The notes below the pieces were generated by a model. That model saw only the letters and a program-made list of their open reading frames with translations, had not been told where the DNA came from and searched no databases. The position numbers and the translations under genes were made by a program. Shown piece by piece: positions 1 through 6,226 of a stretch of 12,380 nt of DNA (positions within the stretch are counted from its first letter, which is position 1; the number at the start of each line of letters is the position of its first letter). The DNA is taken from NCBI GenBank assembly GCA_017744755.1, contig JAGIAU010000045.1:1-12380 (forward strand). Direction: 5' to 3'. This stretch comes from Microbacteriaceae bacterium. Its GTDB lineage: Bacteria > Actinomycetota > Actinomycetes > Actinomycetales > Microbacteriaceae.

Positions 1-221
1 ACCGGCTGCAGGTCGCGTCGTTCTTCTACGACTCGATCGAGAAGCGGCGGCTGCGGGTGGGGGATCTGTATGCGCAGATCCTGAACCGGGTGTTGCCGTC
101 GACGGACTCGGGGTATGCGTTCTGGGCCGAGTGGCTGCTGACGCATAACGACATCGATCTCGCGGTCTCGTTGGCCACCACTGGTGACGAGTACTTCGAC
201 AAGGCCCAGACCCTGCACTGA
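1..221 (+). CDS. C-terminal end of a DUF4214-type domain protein (5' truncated by window edge)
   Basis: The open frame enters at base 3 and runs 72 codons to TGA at 219-221. Only the C-terminus is present. The segment has the DUF4214 pattern: a Tyr-rich helix with DLYAQILNRVL, then the Gly-x-x-x-Trp stretch (SGYAFWAEWLL), then a closing ATTGDEYFDKA, matching the family's usual 'Y..lLgR..d..G..yW...l..g.....a..ll.S.Ey' layout. DUF4214 domains occur as repeats or C-terminal modules in secreted and surface-associated proteins, and their biochemical role is not established. Nothing can be said about the N-terminus, signal peptide or other domains. Codon choice is odd for this window: all five Arg codons are CGG and no Gly codon is GGC. 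The gene is convergent with aceB. The family call rests on pattern only. Confidence 0.62.
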   Translation, partial: RLQVASFFYDSIEKRRLRVGDLYAQILNRVLPSTDSGYAFWAEWLLTHNDIDLAVSLATTGDEYFDKAQTLH

Positions 222-273
222 GCAGCGGCGGGTCCGGCGTCGCGGACGGGGGGTCCCCGGCGCCGGCGGGCGA

Positions 274-308
274 ACCGGTGGACGCGGAGCGGGTCCGCGT
301 CCACCGGT
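274..308. terminator. 15-bp perfect hairpin between convergent genes
   Basis: ACCGGTGGACGCGGA (274-288) and TCCGCGTCCACCGGT (294-308) are exact reverse complements around a 5-nt loop. The hairpin sits between the DUF4214 gene stop (221) and the aceB stop (326), which converge. This is where a bidirectional terminator is expected. There is no clear U-tract on either side, which is common for candidate terminators in high-GC actinobacteria. The terminator role is inferred from position and stem strength. Confidence 0.6.
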
Positions 309-325
309 CGTCCGTGCTCCTCGGC

Positions 326-1960
326 TCAGCGGCCGTCGTCGCAGAGGTAGCGGGCGTAGGCCGGGACCGTGAGGAACGGCGGGAAGTCCTCGCCGAGGGC
401 GCAGGCGCGGAGCAGTTCGGCCGCGTCGTCGAGACGGTCATCCGCCGATCGGGGCAGCGCGGCGAGCTCCGCGTCGATGACCCATTCGACGCGTTCGCGC
501 GTCACCGGCATGCGGTCGTCGGCGAGGGCGCCCTGGTGGATCCAGTGCCAGAGCTGCGAGCGGCTGATCTCCGCCGTCGCGGCGTCCTCCATGAGCCCGT
601 CGATCGCCGCGGCGCCGGTGCCGCGGAGCCAGGCGTCGAGGTAGCGCAGCGCGACGGACACGTTCTGCTGGATGCCGTGCGCCGTGACCCTGCCGCCGTC
701 GATCGTGAAGTCGAGGAGGTCCGCGGCCGTCACCGAGACGTCGTCGCGCTGCCGGTCGAGCTGATGCGGTCGGCCCTGCAGCACCGTGTCGAACTCGGTG
801 CGCGCCGTCTCGATGAGCCCCGGGTGCGCGACCCAGGTGCCGTCGAAGCCCGCATGCGCCTCGCGCCGCTTGTCGTCCGCGATCCGCTCCAGCGCTCGCG
901 AGGTCGCCTCCTGGTCCGCCTTGTTCGGGATGAACGCGCTCATGCCGCCCATGGCATATGCGCCGCGGGCGTGGCAGGTCTGCACGAGCAGATCCGTGTA
1001 GGCGCGCATGAACGGGACCGTCATCGTGACGCTGCCGCGGTCCGGGAGCAGCCACTGGCGGCCGCGGGTGCGGAAGTGCTTGATGATCGAGAACACGTAG
1101 TCCCAGCGTCCCGCGTTCAGCCCCGCGCAGTGCTCGCGGAGCTCGTAGAGGATCTCCTCCATCTCGAAGGCGGCCGGCAGCGTCTCGATGAGCACGGTCG
1201 CGCGGATCGTGCCATGGTCGAGGCCGAGCCGGCGCTCCATCCAGGAGAACACGTCGTCCCACCATCGCGCGTCGAGCCGGCTCTCCATCTTCGGAAGGTA
1301 GAAGTAGGGGCCGCGGCCCGCGTCGACGAGGGCGCGCGCGTTGTGGAACGCGTACAGCCCGGCGTCCACGAGGCTCGCCGACGCGGCGGCGGGGGAGCCC
1401 TCGGCGTCGATCCAGCGCAGGTGCCGCTCCGTGAGGTGCAGGCCGCGGGGGCGGAACACGATCGTCGGCGTCGGACCGTCCTGCACGCGGTACTCCTTGC
1501 CATCGGGACTCGTGAAGGACAGCCGGCCGCGGATCGCGTCGTGCAGGTTCACCTGCCCGGCGATCACGTTGTGCCAGGTCGGCGAGGTCGCGTCCTCGTG
1601 GTCGGCGAGCCAGACGTTCGCCCCGGAGTTGAGGGCGTTGATCGCCATCTTCCGGTCGGTCGGCCCCGTGATCTCGACGCGGCGGTCGACGAGACCGGGG
1701 CCGGCGCCGGCGACGCGCCAGGTGCGGTCGGCGCGGATGGCCGCCGTCTCCGGCTTGAAGTCCGGGTCCTGGCCGCGCTCGATCGCATGCCGCTGCGCGC
1801 GGTTGCCCTCGAGGCGGTCGCGTCGCCGCGGCTCGAAGATGTCGTGCAGCTCGGTGAGGAAGTCGAGCGCCTCGGGCGTGAGGATCTCGTCGAATCGCGC
1901 CTCCTCGCCGCCGAGCACGTCGATGCGGGCGGGGGACAGGGTCGCGGTCGGGGTGTTCAT
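326..1960 (-). CDS. aceB: Malate synthase A
   Basis: This 544-residue cytoplasmic enzyme condenses glyoxylate with acetyl-CoA to give malate, the second step of the glyoxylate shunt. It is a full-length A-type enzyme, not the longer G type. Visible landmarks are RPRGLHL (170-176, catalytic Arg), Glu259 in VLIET and Asp287 in AGLNAGRWDYVFS. These two acids have the same 28-residue spacing as the Mg ligands of E. coli malate synthase A. The late MEDAATAEISR motif carries the probable catalytic base Asp459. Start choice: ATG at 1960 is preceded by a perfect AGGAGG (1965-1970) four bases upstream. It lies 40 nt downstream of aceA on the same strand, so the two are probably one operon under the RamB-type control region at 3321-3463. 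The N-terminus has no signal peptide. Confidence 0.97.
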   Translation of the reverse strand: MNTPTATLSPARIDVLGGEEARFDEILTPEALDFLTELHDIFEPRRRDRLEGNRAQRHAIERGQDPDFKPETAAIRADRTWRVAGAGPGLVDRRVEITGPTDRKMAINALNSGANVWLADHEDATSPTWHNVIAGQVNLHDAIRGRLSFTSPDGKEYRVQDGPTPTIVFRPRGLHLTERHLRWIDAEGSPAAASASLVDAGLYAFHNARALVDAGRGPYFYLPKMESRLDARWWDDVFSWMERRLGLDHGTIRATVLIETLPAAFEMEEILYELREHCAGLNAGRWDYVFSIIKHFRTRGRQWLLPDRGSVTMTVPFMRAYTDLLVQTCHARGAYAMGGMSAFIPNKADQEATSRALERIADDKRREAHAGFDGTWVAHPGLIETARTEFDTVLQGRPHQLDRQRDDVSVTAADLLDFTIDGGRVTAHGIQQNVSVALRYLDAWLRGTGAAAIDGLMEDAATAEISRSQLWHWIHQGALADDRMPVTRERVEWVIDAELAALPRSADDRLDDAAELLRACALGEDFPPFLTVPAYARYLCDDGR

Positions 1961-2000
1961 GATGCCTCCTCTGCGGATCTCGGAATGAACGCGCGGACGC

Positions 2001-3320
2001 TCAGTGGAACTGCGCGGACTCGGTCGACCCCACGAGGGCGAGGGTCGCGGACGAGGGGTTGAGCGCGGTGGCGATCCGGTCGAAGTAGCCGGTGCCCACC
2101 TCCGCCTGGTGCTTCGTCGCCGTGTAGCCGTGCGCCTCGGAGGCGAACTCGGCCTCCTGCAGCTCGACGTAGGCCGACATCTGGCGGTCGCGGTAGCCGC
2201 GGGCCAGCTCGTACATGCCGTGGTTGAGCGAGTGGAAGCCGGCGAGGGTGATGAACTGGAAGGCGTAGCCCATCGCGGAGAGCTCGCGCTGGAACCGCGC
2301 GATGGTCTCGTCGTCGAGGTGACGGCGCCAGTTGAAGCTGGGGGAGCAGTTGTAGGCGAGGCGCTTGCCGGGGTGCTCGGCGTGCACGCGTTCGGCGAAG
2401 CGCCGCGCGAGCTCGAGGTCCGGCTCGCTCGACTCGACCCAGAGCAGGTCGGCGTAGGGCGCGTAGGCGAGGCCGCGGGCGATGACCGGGTCGATGCCGT
2501 TGCGGACCTCGTAGAAGCCCTCGGCGGTGCGCTCTCCCGTCAGGAACTCGCGGTCGCGCTCGTCGACGTCGCTCGTCAGCAGCGTCGCGGCGAGCGCGTC
2601 GGTGCGGGCGATGACGATCGTGGGGACGTCGGCGACGTCGGCGGCGAGTCGCGCGGCATTGAGCGTGCGGACGTGCTGGGACGTGGGGACGAGCACCTTG
2701 CCGCCCATGTGGCCGCACTTCTTCTCGCTCGCGAGCTGGTCCTCCCAGTGCACGCCGGCGGCGCCGGCCTGGATCATCGCGTGCATGAGCTCGTAGGCGT
2801 TGAGCGGCCCGCCGAAACCGGCCTCCGCATCGGCGACGACGGGGGCGAGCCAGTCGCGGCTCGTGCGGCCTTCGGCGGCGTGCTCGATCTGGGCGGCGCG
2901 GAGCAGCGCGTTGTTGATCCGGCGCACGACGGCGGGGACGGAGTTGGCCGGGTAGAGGCTCTGGTCGGGGTAGGTCTGGCCGGCGAGGTTCGCGTCGGCC
3001 GCGACCTGCCAGCCGGAGAGGTAGATGGCCTGCAGGCCGGCGCGGACCTGCTGCACGGCCTGGTTGCCGGTGAGGGCGCCGAGGGCGGCGACCCAGCTGG
3101 CGGGGTCGTGCGCGTTCTCCTGGATGGCCTCCCAGAGGCGTTCCGCGCCGCGGCGGGCGAGCGTCGCCTCCTCGCGGACGGGACCGCGGAGGGCGACGAC
3201 GTCGCTCGCGGTGTAGTCGCGGCGGACGTCGGCCCAGCGCGGGTCGATCGCCCACTCCGCCTCGAGCTCGGCGGCGGTCCGCGTCTGGTCGCCGGGGCGG
3301 GATTCGGTCTGGGGGGTCAT
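2001..3320 (-). CDS. aceA: Isocitrate lyase
   Basis: This 439-residue enzyme cleaves isocitrate to succinate and glyoxylate, the entry step of the glyoxylate shunt. The length fits the short actinobacterial/enterobacterial class of isocitrate lyases. The hallmark KKCGHMGGK begins at residue 200, with catalytic Cys202. Also visible are the metal/substrate-binding stretches VVADAEAGFGG (161-171) and WEDQ (192-195), the NCSPSFNW motif and QFITLAGFH. ATG at 3320 is preceded by AAGGAG (bases 3326-3331) at a 5-nt gap, which fixes the start. It is the first gene of the aceA-aceB unit and is divergent from the ramB-like gene, with 143 bp between the start codons containing the 3405-3428 inverted repeat. 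Induction on acetate or fatty acids and repression by RamB are expected from relatives, not shown here. Confidence 0.98.
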   Translation of the reverse strand: MTPQTESRPGDQTRTAAELEAEWAIDPRWADVRRDYTASDVVALRGPVREEATLARRGAERLWEAIQENAHDPASWVAALGALTGNQAVQQVRAGLQAIYLSGWQVAADANLAGQTYPDQSLYPANSVPAVVRRINNALLRAAQIEHAAEGRTSRDWLAPVVADAEAGFGGPLNAYELMHAMIQAGAAGVHWEDQLASEKKCGHMGGKVLVPTSQHVRTLNAARLAADVADVPTIVIARTDALAATLLTSDVDERDREFLTGERTAEGFYEVRNGIDPVIARGLAYAPYADLLWVESSEPDLELARRFAERVHAEHPGKRLAYNCSPSFNWRRHLDDETIARFQRELSAMGYAFQFITLAGFHSLNHGMYELARGYRDRQMSAYVELQEAEFASEAHGYTATKHQAEVGTGYFDRIATALNPSSATLALVGSTESAQFH

Positions 3321-3404
3321 GTCGGCTCCTTCTTCGGCCGCTGCTGCGGCGGGTCTGTGGAACGAGCCTGGGCGCTCCGCAAGCCCTCGGCGCAGGATTC
3401 TCGG

Positions 3405-3428
3405 ATAGAAATCCCGGCGAATTTCTAT
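3405..3428. promoter_or_regulatory. Perfect 8+8 bp inverted repeat, candidate operator between aceA and ramB
   Basis: ATAGAAAT (3405-3412) and ATTTCTAT (3421-3428) are exact reverse complements separated by 8 bp (CCCGGCGA). This is an AT-rich island in otherwise GC-rich DNA. The arms are one helical turn and a half apart centre to centre (16 bp), typical of a dimeric helix-turn-helix regulator. It lies 36-59 bp before the ramB start and 85-108 bp before the aceA start. More TTCT/AGAA half-sites flank it (3398-3410, and 3428-3437 TTCCGCAGAA). It does not match the corynebacterial RamB box (AAACTTTGCAAA-like). The likely binder is the adjacent RamB-type protein; this is inference. Confidence 0.55.
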
Positions 3429-3463
3429 TCCGCAGAAGGTTCGGCGGATGGCAGGGTGGAGCG

Positions 3464-4897
3464 ATGGACGAGCAACGCAGCACCGCCGACGCCCTCACGA
3501 TCGGGCGCCGCATCCGGCAGCTGCGCACCGAGCGCGGCATGACCGCCGAGCAGCTCGGCGCCGCGATCGGCCGTGCGACCTCGCAGGTCTCCGTCATCGA
3601 GCACGGCAAGCGGGACCTCCGCCTCGCCGAGCTGGAGCGCCTCGCCGGAGCCCTCGGCGTCGGCGTCGACGCGCTGCTCGCGCCCGCGCCCATGTCCCGC
3701 CGCGACGAGCTCGAGATCGCCCTGGAACGCGCCCAGCGCGGCCCGCTCTTCGCCGCCCTCCGACTCCCGGGCGTCCCCATCCGGCGCGGGCTCAGCGATG
3801 ACGCGATCGAGACGATCCTGGCGCTGCATGACGAGCTCGAGCGCCTGCACCGCGAGCGGGCGGCGACCCCCGAGGAGGCGCGGCGCGCGAACGCCGAGCT
3901 CCGCGCCCAGCAGCGCGCCAGGGACAACCACTATCCGGAGCTCGAAGCCGTCGCCGCGACGATGCTGCAGGCGATCGGGCACCGCGGCGGCCCGCTCTCG
4001 CAGCGCGCGGCCGCGGAGCTCGCCGCGCGGAGCGGGTTCACCATCCACACCGTGCCGGATCTGCCGATCACGACGCGGAGCATCACCGACCGGCGCCACC
4101 GCCGCATCTACCTGCCGATTCGGCAGCCGGGCACCGATCCGCGCTCCGCGCTGCTGCAGGCCCTCGCCGCGCACGCGCTCGGGCAGCCGGAGCCGCGCGA
4201 CTTCGGCGACCTGCTGCGCCAGCGCGTCGAGACGAACTACCTCGCCGGCGCGCTCCTCGTCCCCGAGCGCTCCGCCGTCGAGTTCCTCCGCGCCGCCAAG
4301 CGCGACCGGCAGCTCTCCGTCGAGGACCTCCGCGACCACTTCGCCGTGGGCTACGAGACCGCCGCGCACCGCTTCACGAACCTCGCGACGAAGCACCTCG
4401 GCATCCCCGTGCACTTCGTCAAGGTGCACGCCTCCGGCGCCATCTCCAAGGCGTACGAGAACGACGGCGTGCAGTTCCCCGCGGACCCGCTCGGCGCCGT
4501 CGAGGGCCAGCGGGTGTGCCGCTGGTGGAGCGCGCGCCAGGTCTTCGAGCACGAGGACCGGCTGAGCCCCTATCACCAGTACACGGACAAGCCGGTCGGC
4601 ACGTACTGGTGCACCTCGAGCGTCGAGTCGGGCCTCAACGGCGACTTCTCCGTGAGCGTCGGCACGCGCTTCGCCGACGTCCGCTGGTTCCGCGGCCGCG
4701 ACACCCAGCGGCGCATGGTCTCCACCTGCCCCGACCCCGCCTGCTGCCGCGAGCCGGGAGCCGACCTGGCGGCGCGGTGGGACGGCGAGGCATGGCCGAG
4801 CGCCCGACTCAACGCCTCGCTGCTCGCCGCCATGCCCGACGGGACGACCGGCGTCGACCGGGTCGCCGTCATCGAGTTCCTCGAGCGGCACGCCTAG
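3464..4897 (+). CDS. ramB: RamB/ScfR-type XRE-family transcriptional regulator of acetate metabolism
   Basis: This 477-residue protein has the family's three-part layout. An XRE helix-turn-helix spans about residues 12-72 (RIRQLRTERGMTAEQLG, then SQVSVIEHGKR). A helical, charged linker with possible coiled coil follows (about 110-155). Next is the ImmA/IrrE-like domain (about 160-290) and a C-terminal short-chain fatty acyl-CoA regulator domain (DUF2083-like, about 310-470). The C-terminal domain has Cys at 352, 383, 422, 427 and 428, the last three in TCPDPACC. The zinc-protease HExxH is not present; the equivalent helix reads ALAAHALG, so peptidase activity is unlikely. RamB of Corynebacterium and Mycobacterium tuberculosis controls aceA/icl and aceB, and here the gene is divergent from aceA. 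The ATG at 3464 follows a weak GGTGGAG. An upstream ATG at 3448 is out of frame. Autoregulation through 3405-3428 is likely but unproven. Confidence 0.88.
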   Translation: MDEQRSTADALTIGRRIRQLRTERGMTAEQLGAAIGRATSQVSVIEHGKRDLRLAELERLAGALGVGVDALLAPAPMSRRDELEIALERAQRGPLFAALRLPGVPIRRGLSDDAIETILALHDELERLHRERAATPEEARRANAELRAQQRARDNHYPELEAVAATMLQAIGHRGGPLSQRAAAELAARSGFTIHTVPDLPITTRSITDRRHRRIYLPIRQPGTDPRSALLQALAAHALGQPEPRDFGDLLRQRVETNYLAGALLVPERSAVEFLRAAKRDRQLSVEDLRDHFAVGYETAAHRFTNLATKHLGIPVHFVKVHASGAISKAYENDGVQFPADPLGAVEGQRVCRWWSARQVFEHEDRLSPYHQYTDKPVGTYWCTSSVESGLNGDFSVSVGTRFADVRWFRGRDTQRRMVSTCPDPACCREPGADLAARWDGEAWPSARLNASLLAAMPDGTTGVDRVAVIEFLERHA

Positions 4898-4904
4898 CGT
4901 CTCC

Positions 4905-4931
4905 GGGGCCTGCGCCGCGGCGCTCCGCCCC
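4905..4931 (+). terminator. Hairpin just after ramB
   Basis: Eight bases past the ramB stop, GGGGC (4905-4909) pairs with GCCCC (4927-4931) and GCGC (4912-4915) with GCGC (4920-4923). This gives a two-part stem with a small internal loop and a CGCG tetraloop. There is no U-tract. It is a plausible terminator for ramB by position only. Confidence 0.35.
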
Positions 4932-4937
4932 CCGTGC

Positions 4938-4979
4938 GGGTGATCCCCGGAGGGGTGATCCCCCTACTGGGGCTTGGGG
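4938..4979. repeat. Cluster of GGGTGATCCCC direct repeats and G4/C4 inverted boxes
   Basis: GGGTGATCCCC occurs twice, at 4938-4948 and 4953-4963, 15 bp apart. The second copy is itself palindromic (GGGG-TGAT-CCCC, 4952-4963). It runs directly into CCCC-TACT-GGGG (4961-4972) and then CTT-GGGG (to 4979). Alternating G4 and C4 blocks with 3-4 bp between them look like a multi-site operator for a response regulator or similar dimeric protein. No gene begins close downstream on either strand, so what it controls, if anything, is unclear. Confidence 0.45.
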
Positions 4980-5016
4980 AATAGGAACGCCCCCACGAGC
5001 ATTGGATCGATCAGAC

Positions 5017-5046
5017 GGCGGCCGGCTCACCCGAGGAGCGGCCGCC
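5017..5046. other. 8-bp GC hairpin in the ramB-tesB gap
   Basis: GGCGGCCG (5017-5024) is the exact reverse complement of CGGCCGCC (5039-5046), with a 14-nt loop. It is the first of several stem-loops in a 368-bp stretch (4898-5265) where I see no credible gene. Frames open across this stretch give Arg/Pro/Ser-rich, low-complexity proteins typical of non-coding GC-rich DNA. Confidence 0.35.
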
Positions 5047-5099
5047 ACGGAGCGCAGCAGCCGACCCGAACGGCCAGCCGCACCCCCCGCTCCACGCTG

Positions 5100-5148
5100 A
5101 CCGCGCCGCCGCCCGACCTCGACCCGAACCGGTCGGCGGCGGCGCGGT
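5100..5148. terminator. Strong 18-bp hairpin, probable bidirectional terminator
   Basis: ACCGCGCCGCCGCC (5100-5113) pairs perfectly with GGCGGCGGCGCGGT (5135-5148). After one bulged C (5114) the stem continues with GACC (5115-5118) against GGTC (5131-5134), leaving a 12-nt loop. It lies between the convergent ramB and tesB genes, 117 nt beyond the tesB stop. It has no U-tract. It is the most stable-looking structure in the gap and a reasonable shared terminator. Confidence 0.45.
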
Positions 5149-5161
5149 GGCGGCGCCGCCT

Positions 5162-5225
5162 CGTCTTCCGACGTTCGCGCGATCCTCCGACGTCCGAAGA
5201 TCGGAAGACGCGTCGAACGTCGGAA
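5162..5225. repeat. Overlapping inverted repeats with three TCCGACGT boxes
   Basis: CGTCTTCCGA (5162-5171) pairs with TCGGAAGACG (5201-5210), and the same stem continues after a 2x2 mismatch with TTCG (5174-5177) against CGAA (5195-5198). Overlapping it, TTCCGACGTTCG (5166-5177) pairs with CGAACGTCGGAA (5214-5225). The two stems share 5166-5171 and 5174-5177, so they cannot form together. The octamer TCCGACGT occurs at 5167-5174 and 5186-5193, and inverted at 5217-5224. It is close downstream of the tesB stop, so it could be part of that transcript's 3' end or a multi-site binding region. Function unknown. Confidence 0.5.
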
Positions 5226-5249
5226 TCCGCGTGGGGGATCGGCGGCGCT

Positions 5250-5264
5250 ACGCGCAGAGCGCGT
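5250..5264 (-). terminator. Small hairpin abutting the tesB stop codon
   Basis: ACGCGC (5250-5255) and GCGCGT (5259-5264) are exact reverse complements with a 3-nt loop. The hairpin starts one base beyond the tesB TAG. It is short and has no U-tract. It could protect the mRNA 3' end or pause polymerase, but it may be chance in GC-rich DNA. Confidence 0.25.
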
Positions 5265-5265
5265 T

Positions 5266-6183
5266 CTACGCCGCGGGCACGCGGATCATGCCCTCCTGGG
5301 CGACGCTCGCCATGAGGACACCGTCCCGGGAGTAGATCCGTCCGAGCGAGAGGCCGCGCCCTCCCGTGGCGTTCGGCGCCTCCTGCACGTAGGCCCACCA
5401 CTCGTCGGCGCGGCCCTCGCGGTGCCACCACATCGCGTGGTCGAGGCTCGCCATCTTGAGCCCGGGGGTCGCCCAGGCGACGCCGTGGCGGCGCAGCGTC
5501 GACTCGAGGATCGTGAAGTCGCTCGCATAGGCGAAGGCGGCGCGCTGCAGCACCGGGTCGTCCGGCAGCCTCCGCCGAGCACGGACCCAGACGACCTGGT
5601 GCGCGACGCGCTCCCCGTCGACGTGCAGCCAGATCGGCTCGCCCGCGTACCGCAGGTCGAAGGCGGACGCCGTCCAGAAGGCGGTGAGCCCCCTCGGCAG
5701 ATGCCCGATGAGCTCCTCCGCCGTCGGGAGCGACTCGGGCTCCGGCAGACCGTCCGGCATCGGCGCCTGGTGGTCGAGGCCCGGGTCGTGATCCTGGAAC
5801 GAGGCGATCATGGAGAAGATCGGCTGCCCGTCCTGGTAGGCCTGCGTGCGCCGGGTCGTGAACGAGCGGCCGTCGTGGATGCGGTCGACGGAGAACGTGA
5901 TCGGCAGGTCGATCGCGCCCGGCCGCAGGAAATAGCCGTGCACGGAGTGGATCGCCCGCTCGTCCGGGACGGTGCGGCTCGCCGCGATGACGGACTGCGC
6001 GAGCACCTGTCCGCCGAACACGCGGCCGTGCGGCATCCACTGGCTCGGCGCCGTGAAGATGTCCTCACGCGTGCGCGCGCCCGTCGCCTGCAGGTCGAGG
6101 ACGGCGAGCATGTCGGCGACCGGGTCGACGCCCAGGCTCTCCGGAGCGGTGGGATCGGGGGAGAGGGGCGTCTCGGACGACAT
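5266..6183 (-). CDS. tesB: Acyl-CoA thioesterase II
   Basis: This 305-residue cytoplasmic double-hotdog enzyme hydrolyses acyl-CoA to free fatty acid and CoA. The N-terminal hotdog carries HGRVFGGQV (52-60) and SVHGYFLRPG (80-89). The C-terminal hotdog carries SLDHAMWWHR (246-255, catalytic Asp248) and VAQEGMIR (294-301, catalytic Gln296). By hand alignment the third catalytic residue of E. coli TesB (Thr228) falls at Pro270/Asn271 here. The frame is open further upstream, but ATG at 6183 is chosen because homology begins near it and a TACAAT -10 box ends six bases before it, implying a leaderless mRNA. It is convergent with ramB and divergent from the gene at 6227. The next-door glyoxylate genes suggest a shared fatty-acid/acyl-CoA setting, which is inference. 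Confidence 0.93.
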   Translation of the reverse strand: MSSETPLSPDPTAPESLGVDPVADMLAVLDLQATGARTREDIFTAPSQWMPHGRVFGGQVLAQSVIAASRTVPDERAIHSVHGYFLRPGAIDLPITFSVDRIHDGRSFTTRRTQAYQDGQPIFSMIASFQDHDPGLDHQAPMPDGLPEPESLPTAEELIGHLPRGLTAFWTASAFDLRYAGEPIWLHVDGERVAHQVVWVRARRRLPDDPVLQRAAFAYASDFTILESTLRRHGVAWATPGLKMASLDHAMWWHREGRADEWWAYVQEAPNATGGRGLSLGRIYSRDGVLMASVAQEGMIRVPAA

Positions 6184-6189
6184 ATCGGG

Positions 6190-6195
6190 ATTGTA
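6190..6195 (-). promoter_or_regulatory. -10 box TACAAT for leaderless tesB
   Basis: On the minus strand TACAAT is followed by CCCGAT and then the tesB ATG (6183). That places the expected transcription start at or next to the A of the start codon. No Shine-Dalgarno sequence precedes this ATG. No convincing -35 is visible at 16-18 bp. Confidence 0.65.
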
Positions 6196-6206
6196 GGCGG
6201 GGCACC

Positions 6207-6224
6207 CGGTAGCGTTGTCTACCG
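6207..6224 (+). promoter_or_regulatory. Putative -10 TAGCGT inside a CGGTAG-N6-CTACCG palindrome
   Basis: TAGCGT (6210-6215) fits the actinobacterial -10 pattern TANNNT. It would start transcription about five bases before the ATG at 6227. It is embedded in a perfect inverted repeat, CGGTAG (6207-6212) / CTACCG (6219-6224), which could be an operator covering the start site. The tesB -10 is only 15 bp away on the other strand, so both genes share this 43-bp region. Confidence 0.42.
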
Positions 6225-6226
6225 TC

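Noticed and set aside
278..2062. 594-codon plus-strand open frame opposite aceB
   Set aside because: It is the antisense shadow of aceB. The product is Arg/Val/Glu-rich low complexity with no recognisable family, while the minus strand encodes a complete malate synthase.
3321..3463. Corynebacterial-type RamB box (AAACTTTGCAAA-like)
   Set aside because: No matching sequence was found on either strand of the aceA-ramB gap. The ATAGAAAT repeat was reported instead, without claiming it equals that box.
1957..3927. 656-codon minus-strand open frame across aceA and the start of ramB
   Set aside because: It is out of frame with aceA, very rich in Arg and Pro, and crosses the divergent promoter region. 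It is a GC-rich spurious frame.
4912..4923. 12-bp perfect palindrome GCGCCGCGGCGC as an operator
   Set aside because: Short all-GC palindromes are expected by chance in this composition. It is described only as part of the post-ramB hairpin.
4974..5315. Possible small gene (113 codons, TTG start) between ramB and tesB
   Set aside because: The product is Arg/Pro/Ser/Thr-rich, has no ribosome site, runs through strong hairpins and into the end of tesB. It is not credible as coding.
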